Below, piece after piece: positions 16,543 through 24,367 of a DNA stretch of 64,000 nt. Numbering within the stretch: position 1 is the first letter of the stretch; the number at the start of each line of letters is the position of its first letter. Under the pieces are notes generated by a model that made no database searches, was not told where the DNA came from, and worked only from the letters and a program-made list of their open reading frames with translations. A program made the translations under genes and the position numbers. Source of the DNA: Streptomyces roseicoloratus (lineage in GTDB: Bacteria; Actinomycetota; Actinomycetes; Streptomycetales; Streptomycetaceae); NCBI RefSeq assembly GCF_004117935.1, contig NZ_SDOY01000118.1, forward strand, positions 124,001 through 188,000. Direction: 5' to 3'.

Positions 16543-17340
16543 ATGTCCCTCGCCGATCTCGCCTTCGACCAGTGGCGGTCTGTCGACCTGCCCACCGCAC
16601 GCCGTGTCGCCCAGGCGGCCGCTGACACGGTGAGCGGCCAGGTGGTCTCTGTCGAGACCACGGAGCACCTCGGTGCACCGCTGCACCGCGTCCGGATCGA
16701 GTGGAGGGGGCAGGAGTTCGCTCTCGTACCCGGCGGCACGGTGGCTGTCGGATTCGACCTCGACGCGTGGCAACCCACACCCGAACAGGTCGCCGACTAC
16801 GCCGAGAGCGTCGAGCAGGGTTTCGGCCGCGGCGCTGATCTGAGGGCTCACCTGGCGCGGGAGCTCAGTCCGCGCCGGAACGTCACCCTGGCCGCCGTTC
16901 TCATGGCCGTCGAGGCCGAGAGGCTGACCGAGCCGCCCGCCGAGATGCCGGCCGTCCTGGCGGCCCGCGGTCTGCGCATGCCGAGCTCCGACGAGTGGGA
17001 GCACGCCTGCGGTGCCACGGCGGGCACCCTGTTCCGTTGGGGTGACGAATGCCCCCTCGACCGCTGTCCCTCTGGGGATCGCACCGGACCACAGAACCAG
17101 CTCAATGCCTTCGGTCTGCGCATCGCACACGACACGTACGACGCGGAGCTGACAAGCGATGTGACCGCGGTACACGGCGGCGACGGTGGTGAGTCGGTGT
17201 GCGGTGGGTACGGCAGTTTCCTGGCCTGGCTCCCCCTCGCCACCGCCAACCGCAATCCCTCCATGGCCGAGTTCGTGTACGGCCCCGACGGCGAGGGTCT
17301 CTGCCAGGACTTCTCCACCCGGCCCGTGCTCGCCTTGTGA
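16543..17340 (+). CDS. FGE-sulfatase-fold protein, probably non-catalytic
   Basis: 265 residues. The central motif RMPSSDEWEHACGATAGTLF followed by RWGDECP is the hallmark RLPTEAEWEYAARGG..WGD motif of the formylglycine-generating enzyme/SUMF1 fold, and the later NAFGLRIAH and NRNPSMAEF segments fit the same fold. The catalytic pair of Cys near the C-terminus of true FGEs is not seen; only isolated Cys occur (near residues 237 and 254). It is more likely a binding or structural relative. ATG at 16543 has only a weak ribosome site, and an upstream frame stays open, so the start is uncertain. It lies at the end of the tRNA-adjacent island. Confidence 0.75.
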   Translation: MSLADLAFDQWRSVDLPTARRVAQAAADTVSGQVVSVETTEHLGAPLHRVRIEWRGQEFALVPGGTVAVGFDLDAWQPTPEQVADYAESVEQGFGRGADLRAHLARELSPRRNVTLAAVLMAVEAERLTEPPAEMPAVLAARGLRMPSSDEWEHACGATAGTLFRWGDECPLDRCPSGDRTGPQNQLNAFGLRIAHDTYDAELTSDVTAVHGGDGGESVCGGYGSFLAWLPLATANRNPSMAEFVYGPDGEGLCQDFSTRPVLAL

Positions 17341-17776
17341 GCCGGAGCCGGTAGGAGAGGGGGGAGTGCGGCGGGCCGCAGTCCGAGGGACGCTCTCCTT
17401 GCTGCAGGGAGGCGGGAGGGGAACGAGTTCCGCCCGCTCGTGCAGCAGGCAGGCAATCCTGTCGGCCTCGCCGGACCCCTGGTCCTCGACCCGGTGCTGC
17501 GCCACGGCAGTCAGTTCCGCTCCCCTCGATCGCTTCGAGATCAGTCGTCGCGTCGAACCCCTTGGAGGCCACGACGTGGAAACCCGTCCCGGCCAGCCGA
17601 CGTCGCGGAGACGTAGCCGTACATCACACCCACGGGGCGATCATTCCCCGACCCGACCCGACCCGACCCGACCCGACCCGACCCGGCGCCCCGGCCGGTA
17701 GACGCGAGGAAGGGACTCCTCCCGCGGCCGAACCGTTCGGCATGGGCCGTACGGAGGGTGGCGCAAGCCGGCTCGG
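17341..17776. other. Gap with a pentanucleotide array and a possible minus-strand gene remnant
   Basis: 436 bases without a complete gene. On the minus strand two frames carry coding-like stretches (FHVVASKGFDATTDLEAIEG in spirit near 17560, then DRIACLLHERAELVPL near 17430), separated by a shift, which suggests a decayed gene; neither has a recognised family. The ACCCG array sits just left of the next minus-strand gene. Confidence 0.3.
17647..17685. repeat. ACCCG pentanucleotide tandem array
   Basis: Seven perfect ACCCG units (17651-17685) preceded by CCCG of a further partial unit. It lies about 90 bases downstream of the stop of the next minus-strand gene. Length polymorphism by slippage is likely. 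Confidence 0.93.
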
Positions 17777-18301
17777 TCATCGCCCGGAAGAGCCTGCCTG
17801 GTCCGTGGCCGTCAGGTGGTACGTCGTGTCGATCCAGAAGCCGCCCGACGTGCTGCCCTTGATCTCCAGGACGTACTGGCCCGGTGTCAGCGGTGCGATG
17901 CCCGCCCAGACGCCCCAGGCGAGGTGCATGCGGAGGTCCACGCGGAAGAGCGGCGCGGTGAACTCGCGGAGGGGGAGCGGGACGCCGTTGAGGTGGGCGT
18001 CGGCGTTCGTCACGTCGAGCTTGAGCGGGACGCGCGAGTGCTGCTTGGTGTGGTGGATGTTGAGGACCGGGAAGAACACCGGCCGGTCGGAGGGGATCTC
18101 GCAGCGGCGGACCACCTGGCCGCCGTACGTGCCGGCGAGGAACCACACGTCGTCGGGCTGCCGCCAGTCCGCGTGCTCGCCGGTCCGGTCGGCGACCGGG
18201 CTGCGGTCGTCCGGGGCCGACAGAGCCCACTGCCACCAGCGGGCCGCGAGCACGCCGCCCTCCTGGTCGCTCATCCGCCAGGCTCCCGTACTCGATGTCA
18301 T
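17777..18301 (-). CDS. Conserved hypothetical protein (WFLAGTYGG family)
   Basis: 174 residues, no signal peptide visible. The string VWFLAGTYGGQVVRRCEIP followed by PVFFPVLNI marks a protein type I recall as widespread in actinobacteria and other soil bacteria but without known function. A later TPGQYVLEIKGSTSGGFWI suggests a beta-sandwich. ATG at 18301 follows GGAGGG at nine-base spacing. It stands 42 bases downstream of the two small membrane-protein genes, so it may share their transcript. Confidence 0.78.
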   Translation of the reverse strand: MTSSTGAWRMSDQEGGVLAARWWQWALSAPDDRSPVADRTGEHADWRQPDDVWFLAGTYGGQVVRRCEIPSDRPVFFPVLNIHHTKQHSRVPLKLDVTNADAHLNGVPLPLREFTAPLFRVDLRMHLAWGVWAGIAPLTPGQYVLEIKGSTSGGFWIDTTYHLTATDQAGSSGR

Positions 18302-18343
18302 GGCGCTGCCACCCTCCCCTTCGTCCGATCGACGAGGTGCACC

Positions 18344-18622
18344 TTACGAGGTCATGGCCAGGCCCATCAGCACGGCGGTGACAATCGGCAGGGCGGTGAT
18401 CGCGAGGACCGATCCCGCCGCCACGAAGCGTGGTACGCGCCACGCGCGGCGGCGTGGAAGGAGCCACGCCACGGCGAGCAGGACCACGGCGAGGTAGAGC
18501 AGCTTCTCGGCGACGCTCGTGCTGCCGCCGATCCCGCCGGACATCAGGATCTCGCCCACCAGCAGGGGCAGACCGATCAGCGTCGCCGTGAGAGGGGCCT
18601 GCCACCAGGTCGTGTGCTCCAT
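18344..18622 (-). CDS. Small integral membrane protein, coupled to its upstream neighbour
   Basis: 92 residues with three predicted membrane segments (about residues 9-27, 42-57 and 68-88) and a short RRRAWR basic loop, so a small polytopic protein. No family recognised. Its ATG overlaps the TGA of the upstream gene by one base (TGATG), so translation is coupled and the two products probably act together. Confidence 0.75.
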   Translation of the reverse strand: MEHTTWWQAPLTATLIGLPLLVGEILMSGGIGGSTSVAEKLLYLAVVLLAVAWLLPRRRAWRVPRFVAAGSVLAITALPIVTAVLMGLAMTS

Positions 18623-19137
18623 CAGCGAGGCCAGTCGACCATCGCGTTGAAGATCACGACGCTCACGAGAACCGTGAGCGGGGCCGCCGCCGCGAAGCCC
18701 ATGCGGCGGGCGGTGTGGCGGACGCGGCGGGGCAGGAACCAGGACGTCGTCAGGAACGCCAGGGAGAGGACCAGGCCCCCGGCGAAGACCCAGAAGGCGG
18801 GCAGGAAGCTCTCGGTGAAGCGGCGGCTCTCCGCCGGGCCGCACGGGTCGCAGGCCATCGGGGAGAGCATCGCGTTGATCAGGGCCAGGAAGCCCGCGGG
18901 GAGGGTGATCACCGTGGAGACGAGCGGGGCGACCCAGCCGCCGCCCGTCGTCCGCGCGTCCGGTTCGGCGGGGGTTCCGGTTGCCTGGGCGAGCCCGGTC
19001 GGCTCGGTTGGCCCGGTCGTCTCGGTCGGCTCGGTCACCTCGGCCGGCTCGCGCGCCTCGGTCGGCTCCGTCGGCCGGGTCGCCTCGGGTGCCTCCGTGG
19101 GTTCGGAGGGGGGTTCGGGGGTGTTCGGCTGCTGCAT
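18622..19137 (-). CDS. Membrane protein with Pro/Thr/Glu-rich N-terminal tail
   Basis: 171 residues. Residues 1-70 are a repetitive E-P-T-E type tail (low complexity, acidic). Three hydrophobic segments follow, at about 78-98, 120-140 and 150-168. A CDPCGP motif in the first extracytoplasmic loop could be redox-active or metal-binding. ATG at 19137 begins MQQPNTPEPP; an upstream in-frame start at 19179 is less likely because it would lie in the phospholipase terminator. It forms a two-gene unit with the following 92-residue membrane protein. Confidence 0.75.
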   Translation of the reverse strand: MQQPNTPEPPSEPTEAPEATRPTEPTEAREPAEVTEPTETTGPTEPTGLAQATGTPAEPDARTTGGGWVAPLVSTVITLPAGFLALINAMLSPMACDPCGPAESRRFTESFLPAFWVFAGGLVLSLAFLTTSWFLPRRVRHTARRMGFAAAAPLTVLVSVVIFNAMVDWPR

Positions 19138-19161
19138 GGTGGCAGCTAAGCGCAGGCCCCG

Positions 19162-19199
19162 GGAGGGGCGGATGAGCACGCGTACTCATCCGCCCCTCC
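19162..19199 (-). terminator. Terminator after the phospholipase C gene
   Basis: A perfect 15-base stem (GGAGGGGCGGATGAG with CTCATCCGCCCCTCC) around an 8-base loop. It starts nine bases past the phospholipase stop in the direction of transcription and insulates the membrane-protein genes. Confidence 0.85.
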
Positions 19200-19207
19200 T
19201 CACCTGC

Positions 19208-21265
19208 CTAGTACGTGATGATCGCCGGGTCCGTCACCCCCGGCGCGCCCGTTTCCACGTGGCCCGCCAGGCGGCGGAGGTAGTCCGGGGTCGACGCGGA
19301 CGTGATCGTCACGTCGTACCAGCGGGCGGAGGCCGTGAGGGCGAGCGTGTGGGTGGTCGTCGCGTTCTGGGGGACCGTCAGGGTCTTCGGGGTGCCCTCG
19401 TAGGCGTTGGTGATCGTGACGGTGGTGGAGGGGCCCGGGTTGGTGAAGGTGAGGTCCAGGGCACCGGTCGTCGCGTTGTGGCGGGCCCTCACCTCCGGGA
19501 CCGGCGTCTTGCCGGGGGAGCGGAAGCGGCGGAGGAAGCCGTTGGGGCCGTGGACCGTGAGGTCGGTGAGGCCCTTGCTGTACCTGGTGTTCCAGGTATC
19601 CGAGAGGGACGTGCCCGGTTCGGTCGTGTACGTCCACGGGACGTCCGTACGGTTCGCCGAGGTGATGTAGAACTGCGCGCCGGCCGACGGGCCGCCGCTG
19701 AGGGTGAGGCGGAAGGTGCCGGCCGTGACGTCCGCGGCGCCGTCGACGTAGGGGGCGTAGCGCAGCGGGCGGGTGGGCTTCGCCCCCGGCTCCTGGCGGG
19801 GCATCGTGCCGACGGCCGGGGCCGTGGCCATGAAGTCGGGGTGACGGTTGCGGTCCGGCGGGTAGTAGCCCTCCGTCGGGGGCAGCGCGGCCGGCGCGGT
19901 CTGCGAGCGTGAGAAGTCGAAGGCCGAGGTCAGGTCGCCGCACACGGCCCGCCGCCACGGCGAGATCTGCGGCTCGCGCACGCCGAAGCGGGTCTCCATG
20001 AAGCGGATGATCGACGTGTGGTCGAAGGTCTCCGAGCAGGTGTAGCCGCCGGTCGACCAGGGAGAGACGACGATCATGGGGACGCGCGGGCCCAGCCCGT
20101 ACGGGCCGGCCGCGTAGCCGGTCCTGCCCGGGAACCAATCGAGCGTGGTCGGGGTCGTCGACAGGCCCTGGGCGGCCGATCCCGGGGCGTACGGCGGGAC
20201 GACGTGGTCGAAGAAGCCGTCGTTCTCGTCGTACGTGACGAACAGGGCGGTACGGGCCCACACGTCGGGGTTCGAGGTCAGCGCGTCCAGGACCTGCGCG
20301 ATGTACCAGGCGCCGTAGTTGGAGGGCCAGTTGGCGTGCTCGGAGAAGGCCTCCGGCGCGGCGATCCAGGAGATCTGCGGCAGGGTGCCCGCCTGCACGT
20401 CCGCGCGCAGCCGGTCGAAGTAGCCCTCGCCGTTCTTGCTGTCCGTGCCCGTGCGGGCCTTGTCGTAGAGCGGGTTGCCGGGCTGGGCGTTGCGGTAGTT
20501 GTCGAAGTAGAGGAGCGAGTTGTCGCCGTAGTTGCCGCGGAAGGCGTCGTTGATCCAGCCCCAGTGGCCGGCGGCGTTCAGGCCGTCTCCGACGTCCTGG
20601 TAGATCCTCCACGAGATCCCGGCCGCCTCCAGACGTTCGGGGTAGGTCGTCCAGCCGTAGCCCGCCTCGGCGTTGTTGAGGACGGGGCCGCCGCCCATGC
20701 CGTCGTTGCCGGTGTGGCCGGTCCACAGGTAGTAGCGGTTGGGGTCGGTCGCGCCGATGAACGAGCAGTGGTACGCGTCGCAGATGGTGAAGGCGTCGGC
20801 GAGGGCGTAGTGGAACGGGATGTCCTCGCGGGTGAGGTACGCCATGGTGGCCTTGGTCTTGGCCGGGATCCAGTTGTCGTACCGGCCCTTGTCGAAGGCG
20901 CTCTGGCCGCCCTGCCAGTCGTGGTTGAGCCCCTGGAGGTACTCCATGCCGAGCTTGTCGCTGGTCGGACGGAAGGGCAGGGTGACCCTGCCGGCGCCGT
21001 CCGCCTGGTTCCAGACCGATTTCCCGCTGGGCAGCGTCACCGGGCGCGGGTCGCCGAAGCCCCGTACGCCCTTCAGCGCGCCGAAGTAGTGGTCAAAGGA
21101 ACGGTTCTCCTGCATCAGGACCACGATGTGCTCGATGTCCTGGATCGTGCCGGTCGTGCCCTGCGCCGGTATGGAGGCGGCGCGGGCGATGCTGTTCGAC
21201 AGCATGCCGAACGCGGCGGTACCGCCGGCGAGTTGCAGGAACCGGCGGCGATTGAGGTCGGCCAT
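19208..21265 (-). CDS. Phosphocholine-specific phospholipase C, Tat-exported
   Basis: 685 residues, the usual size for the bacterial non-haemolytic phospholipase C family. The N-terminus contains the twin-arginine motif NRRRFLQLAGG followed by a hydrophobic stretch and an AxA-type site (ARAASIPA), so it is exported folded. The phosphoesterase core starts with IEHIVVLMQENRSFDHYFG (metal-binding Glu/Asn) and contains MIVVSPWSTGG and a DHTS metal site. Two C-terminal beta domains of the DUF756 type follow (about 480-685). It hydrolyses phosphatidylcholine-type lipids, releasing phosphocholine, probably for phosphate scavenging. ATG at 21265 follows GGAAG. A 10-base direct repeat lies upstream. 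Confidence 0.93.
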   Translation of the reverse strand: MADLNRRRFLQLAGGTAAFGMLSNSIARAASIPAQGTTGTIQDIEHIVVLMQENRSFDHYFGALKGVRGFGDPRPVTLPSGKSVWNQADGAGRVTLPFRPTSDKLGMEYLQGLNHDWQGGQSAFDKGRYDNWIPAKTKATMAYLTREDIPFHYALADAFTICDAYHCSFIGATDPNRYYLWTGHTGNDGMGGGPVLNNAEAGYGWTTYPERLEAAGISWRIYQDVGDGLNAAGHWGWINDAFRGNYGDNSLLYFDNYRNAQPGNPLYDKARTGTDSKNGEGYFDRLRADVQAGTLPQISWIAAPEAFSEHANWPSNYGAWYIAQVLDALTSNPDVWARTALFVTYDENDGFFDHVVPPYAPGSAAQGLSTTPTTLDWFPGRTGYAAGPYGLGPRVPMIVVSPWSTGGYTCSETFDHTSIIRFMETRFGVREPQISPWRRAVCGDLTSAFDFSRSQTAPAALPPTEGYYPPDRNRHPDFMATAPAVGTMPRQEPGAKPTRPLRYAPYVDGAADVTAGTFRLTLSGGPSAGAQFYITSANRTDVPWTYTTEPGTSLSDTWNTRYSKGLTDLTVHGPNGFLRRFRSPGKTPVPEVRARHNATTGALDLTFTNPGPSTTVTITNAYEGTPKTLTVPQNATTTHTLALTASARWYDVTITSASTPDYLRRLAGHVETGAPGVTDPAIITY

Positions 21266-21411
21266 GGGGAGCTTCCTCCGGGGTGGGGGATCGGAGAGCA
21301 GGGGTACGGGACGCCGTCGGTGACGGGGCGCTCCAAGGAGAGCGCCCGCGAACTTCCGCCCGGCGGCCGTCCCATGACTGCCCGTCGTACACGAAGCGAA
21401 TCCCCCGTACT

Positions 21412-21445
21412 CGAACGTGAAAATCCACCATGGCCGAACGTGAAT
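21412..21445 (-). promoter_or_regulatory. Direct repeat upstream of phospholipase C
   Basis: On the transcribed orientation TTCACGTTCG occurs twice, starting 24 bases apart (plus-strand CGAACGTGAA at 21412-21421 and 21436-21445), about 150-180 bases upstream of the phospholipase start. TTCAC resembles the conserved part of PHO-box units (GTTCACC), but the normal spacing there is 11 or 22, so a PhoP site is only a possibility. Confidence 0.35.
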
Positions 21446-21454
21446 GATCACAAG

Positions 21455-21496
21455 CGAACGCCCCTCGCCGGATCCTGCCGGTGAGGGGCGTTCGCA
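21455..21496 (-). terminator. Terminator after ohr
   Basis: A perfect 13-base stem (GCGAACGCCCCTC with GAGGGGCGTTCGC) around a 16-base loop, located just beyond the ohr stop in its direction of transcription. Confidence 0.85.
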
Positions 21497-21546
21497 TGTC
21501 GGGAGATGTCCGTGCACGTCCCCGGTGTGTGGGGGTGTCGGTCCGG

Positions 21547-21963
21547 CTACTCGACGACGAGCTCGACCCGGATGTTGCCGCGCGTCGCCTTCGAGTACGG
21601 GCAGAACGCGTGGGTCTTCTCCAGGAGGGCGTGGCCGGCCTCGCCCTGGAGGTGGTCCGGGAACTCGGCGCGCATCACGACCGCGAGACCGAAGCCGCCG
21701 TCGGCCGCGTCCTTGCCGATGGAGACCTCGGCGGTGACGGAGGCCTCGGAGACGTCGATCTTCTCCTGACGGGCCACGACGCCCATGGCGCTCGCGAAGC
21801 AGGCCGCGTAGCCGGCGGCGAAGAGCTGCTCCGGGTTGGTGCCCTGACCGTTGCCGCCGAGGGCCACCGGGTGGGCGAGGGGGAGGTCGATGTGGCCGTC
21901 CGAGCTGACGGCGCGGCCCTCACGGCCGTTGGCGGTGGCGACTGCGGTGTAGATGGCGTCCAT
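21547..21963 (-). CDS. ohr: Organic hydroperoxide resistance protein Ohr
   Basis: 138 residues, OsmC/Ohr fold. It reduces organic hydroperoxides using a catalytic Cys pair: the first in AAGYAACFASAMG and the second in FCPYSKATRGN, both present. TNPEQLFAAGY is the family signature. ATG at 21963 begins MDAIYTAVATANG. It is divergent from a MarR-type gene with the OhrR reactive Cys, the standard arrangement for peroxide-induced control. A second paralogue lies at 41 kb. Confidence 0.96.
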   Translation of the reverse strand: MDAIYTAVATANGREGRAVSSDGHIDLPLAHPVALGGNGQGTNPEQLFAAGYAACFASAMGVVARQEKIDVSEASVTAEVSIGKDAADGGFGLAVVMRAEFPDHLQGEAGHALLEKTHAFCPYSKATRGNIRVELVVE

Positions 21964-22030
21964 GGATTCCTCTTCCGTCCTCTTCCCCGCCCTGTGCTGG
22001 GGTGCCCTTCATTTATAGCGCGCCATTAGA

Positions 22031-22040
22031 TTGTGCACAA
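22031..22040. promoter_or_regulatory. Candidate OhrR operator between ohr and ohrR
   Basis: The 10-base perfect palindrome TTGTGCACAA sits in an AT-rich stretch (ATTTATAGCGCGCCATTAGA to AACTTAATTGAG) between the divergent genes, 41 bases before the ohrR start and 67 from the ohr start. Location and symmetry fit a shared operator for a MarR dimer. The exact OhrR consensus of this organism is not known to me. Confidence 0.55.
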
Positions 22041-22080
22041 CTTAATTGAGTGTGATGCACCTCTCCCGTACGCTGGAGTC

Positions 22081-22557
22081 ATGGACCGACCCACCGGCAC
22101 CGGCGAGGACTACCTCCGGCTGGACAACCAGATCTGCTTCTCCCTGCACGCCGCCACCCGCGCCTTCAACGGCGTCTACCGCGGCGCGCTCAAGGAGCTC
22201 GGCCTCACCTATCCGCAGTACCTGGTGATGCTCGTGCTCTGGGAGCACGGCGAGCTGCCCGTCAAGGGCATCGGCGAGCGGCTCAAGCTCGACTCCGGCA
22301 CCCTGTCGCCGCTGCTCAAGCGCCTGGAGGCGGCCGGATACGTCGAGCGCCGGCGCAGCCCCGAGGACGAGCGCTCCGTCACCGTACGGGTCACGGAGGA
22401 GGGCGCCGCGCTGCGCCGGAAGGCGCTCGGCGTGCCGCGCGCGATCGCCGCCGCGACCGGGCTCGAGCTGGAGGAGATCCAGGAGCTGCGCGACCGGCTG
22501 CACGCGCTCGCGGCCCGCCTGGACGCCGTGGACGCGGGCGCGCTCGGCTGCGGGTGA
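22081..22557 (+). CDS. ohrR: MarR-family peroxide sensor OhrR
   Basis: 158 residues, winged helix repressor. [16 protein letters not shown] near the N-terminus holds the reactive Cys19 and the conserved surroundings of OhrR sensors. [14 protein letters not shown] carries the Tyr residues that hydrogen-bond that Cys, and the recognition helix is [25 protein letters not shown] with the wing [16 protein letters not shown]. Oxidation of the Cys by organic peroxide releases DNA. ATG at 22081. Divergent from ohr. Confidence 0.94.
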   Translation: MDRPTGTGEDYLRLDNQICFSLHAATRAFNGVYRGALKELGLTYPQYLVMLVLWEHGELPVKGIGERLKLDSGTLSPLLKRLEAAGYVERRRSPEDERSVTVRVTEEGAALRRKALGVPRAIAAATGLELEEIQELRDRLHALAARLDAVDAGALGCG

Positions 22558-22711
22558 GCCGTGAGCCGTGAGCCGTGACCCGTGATCCGTGACCGGTGAC
22601 CCGTGATCCACGATCAGGGGCCCAGTGGCCCAGTGGCCCGTGGCCCGTGGCCCGGGACCCGTGATCCGGGACCCGTGATCCGTGATGACCCGTGCCCGGG
22701 ACCCGTGGCCG
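22557..22711. repeat. Degenerate 7-bp CGTGAYC-type tandem array
   Basis: Starting at the ohrR stop, variants of GCCGTGA, CCCGTGA and ATCCGTGA recur with a mostly 7-base period, followed by CCCAGTGGCCCGTGG and CCCGGGACCCGTGATCC blocks. The repeat fills most of the 253-base gap between ohrR and the convergent glycosyltransferase. No gene is supported here. Confidence 0.8.
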
Positions 22712-22810
22712 CTCTCCCCGTTGGTCGGTGGCGGAAAGTGGCCGGAATCGGCCCTCTTCCGTCACCGACCTTGCCGGGGTCCCGACCTGGTAGGGGGTGT
22801 CCGGCAATCC

Positions 22811-23932
22811 CTAGCGGGCGGCCAGGGCCTCCAGGGCCGGGACCGTTTCCGCCGGGGTCGGCAGCGCGTCGTTCTCCGCCCGCAGGCGCGTGGCGGCATC
22901 GGCCAGGGTCCGGTCGGTGACCAGGCGGGTCAGGAGCTCCGCGTCGACGCCCTCGGCGGTGGAGCGCAGGGCGGCGCCGGTCGCGGTGAGGGCGTCGGCG
23001 TTGGTGAAGTGGTCGGCGCCCTGCGGCAGGACCAGCTGGGGCAGCCCGGCCTGGAGCGCGGTGAGCATCGTGCCCGACCCGCCGTGGTGGATCAGCGCGT
23101 CGGAGGCCGTGAGCAGCTCGGCCAGCGGGACCCACGGCAGCGGCCGGACGTTGTCCGGAAGCGTGCCCAGCGGACCGAGGTCCGCGTCGCCGACGGCCAG
23201 CAGGAAGTCGGCGTCCACGGACGCCGCCGCCTCCGTCAGGCGCACGATCGCGTTGACGCCGTCCATCTCGGTGAGCACGGTGCCCAGGGTCACCACGATC
23301 CGCGGCCGGGTGCCGCGGCGGAACAGCTCGGCGGGGATGGTGCCACCGCCGTTGTACGGGACGTAGCGCATCCGCACGGATCCCTCGTCGCCGCCGAGCG
23401 AGGCGGGGATGATGTCGAGCGCCGTGGCCTCGGCGGGGCCGGCCACGCCGTACGTCTCGTACGCCTCGGTGAAGTGGTCGGCGAGCCGGCGCACCATGTG
23501 GAGGCCGGAGGTGACGCCGAAGTTCTGGATCACGGAGGGGATCTTGAGCTTGGCCGCGACCAGCGGGGCGGCGGCCTGGAAGGAGTCGTGCACCAGCAGG
23601 TCCGCGCCCCAGCCGTCGGCGGTTTCGAGCAGGTCGTCGACCGTCGGGCGGGAGACCGCCGCGAACGCGTACGCCGCCCGGTCCAGGATCTGCTCCGGCG
23701 TGAGCTCGGGAGCGACGTAGCGCACCTCGCCGTTGGTGGCCTCCGCGAAGACCTCCCGGATGTCACGGCCGTCGCCGATCTCGACGATCGGGAAACCGGA
23801 CTCGCGGAGCCGGTCCAGCGGCTGCGAGCTCGCGAAGAGCACCTCGTGGCCGGCGGCGCGGAGGGCCTGCGCCGTCGGGATCATCGGGAAGAGGTGGCCG
23901 GCCGAGGCCGGTCCGGTGAAGAGTGCGCGCAC
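22811..23932 (-). CDS. Glycosyltransferase of the natural-product (EryCIII/DesVII-like) type
   Basis: 373 residues, GT-B fold, GT1 family. The N-terminus ALFTGPASAGHLFPMIPTAQ is the acceptor domain start typical of macrolide/anthracycline glycosyltransferases. VRMRYVPYNGGG is the linker motif of that group, and the nucleotide-sugar site is VPLAELLTASDALIHHGGSG with LPQGADHFTNAD. Donor and acceptor are unknown, and there is no biosynthetic cluster around it. GTG at 23932 follows AAGGAG; a longer frame to 24058 adds an implausible leader. Its neighbours, a divergent GNAT and MFS exporter, suggest a self-protection or detoxification context. Confidence 0.88.
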   Translation of the reverse strand: MRALFTGPASAGHLFPMIPTAQALRAAGHEVLFASSQPLDRLRESGFPIVEIGDGRDIREVFAEATNGEVRYVAPELTPEQILDRAAYAFAAVSRPTVDDLLETADGWGADLLVHDSFQAAAPLVAAKLKIPSVIQNFGVTSGLHMVRRLADHFTEAYETYGVAGPAEATALDIIPASLGGDEGSVRMRYVPYNGGGTIPAELFRRGTRPRIVVTLGTVLTEMDGVNAIVRLTEAAASVDADFLLAVGDADLGPLGTLPDNVRPLPWVPLAELLTASDALIHHGGSGTMLTALQAGLPQLVLPQGADHFTNADALTATGAALRSTAEGVDAELLTRLVTDRTLADAATRLRAENDALPTPAETVPALEALAAR

Positions 23933-24367
23933 GGTGTCTCCTTGCGAGGTCGGCGGGGCGGGGACGAGCCGTGCCGGGCCGCCCCTCCACGCGAACTCGC
24001 GGGAGGGCGGCGGGTGTTCCGGAGGGGATCGATAATCGGACGTTCTTCCCGAGCTCATCCGGAGCCGACCCCGAGCCCATCCCTGGCGCTCCCCGAGCCG
24101 ACCCCGGGCTCATCCCGAGCCGATCCCGAGCCCGCCCCGCCCGCTTCCCGGCCCGCCCGACCCACCCGAGTCCCGCCCGGCTCCTGACCGACCTCGGCCC
24201 GGGGTTCGCCCCAAGCGCACGCCGGCGCCTCCCTCGGCTCGCCCCGAGCGCATACCGACGCCCACTCCCTCGGCTCGCCCCGAGCGCATACCGGCGCCCA
24301 CTCCCTCGGCTCGCCCCGAGCCGAAAAGGTAAGGAGCCATCCACTCAGGCGCTCCTATACTCGCCTC
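23933..24367. other. 435-base divergent gap, low-complexity GAGC/CCGAGC sequence
   Basis: No gene is supported. The sequence is dominated by variations of GAGCCGACCCCGAGC and ends in a 36-base tandem repeat. Promoters for the glycosyltransferase (leftward) and the GNAT gene (rightward; GGTAAGGAGCC at 24329-24339, ATACTCG at 24357) must lie at the two ends. Confidence 0.6.
24229..24320. repeat. 36-bp tandem repeat, three copies
   Basis: CTCCCTCGGCTCGCCCCGAG begins at 24229, 24265 and 24301, giving an exact 36-base period over 2.5 units. Each unit contains a small inverted repeat (CTCGG with CCGAG). It lies about 50 bases upstream of the GNAT gene. Confidence 0.9.

Noticed and set aside
22557..22711. 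The GTGATCC repeats as a regulatory array for ohrR
   Set aside because: They are downstream of ohrR and between converging genes; nothing suggests operator function.
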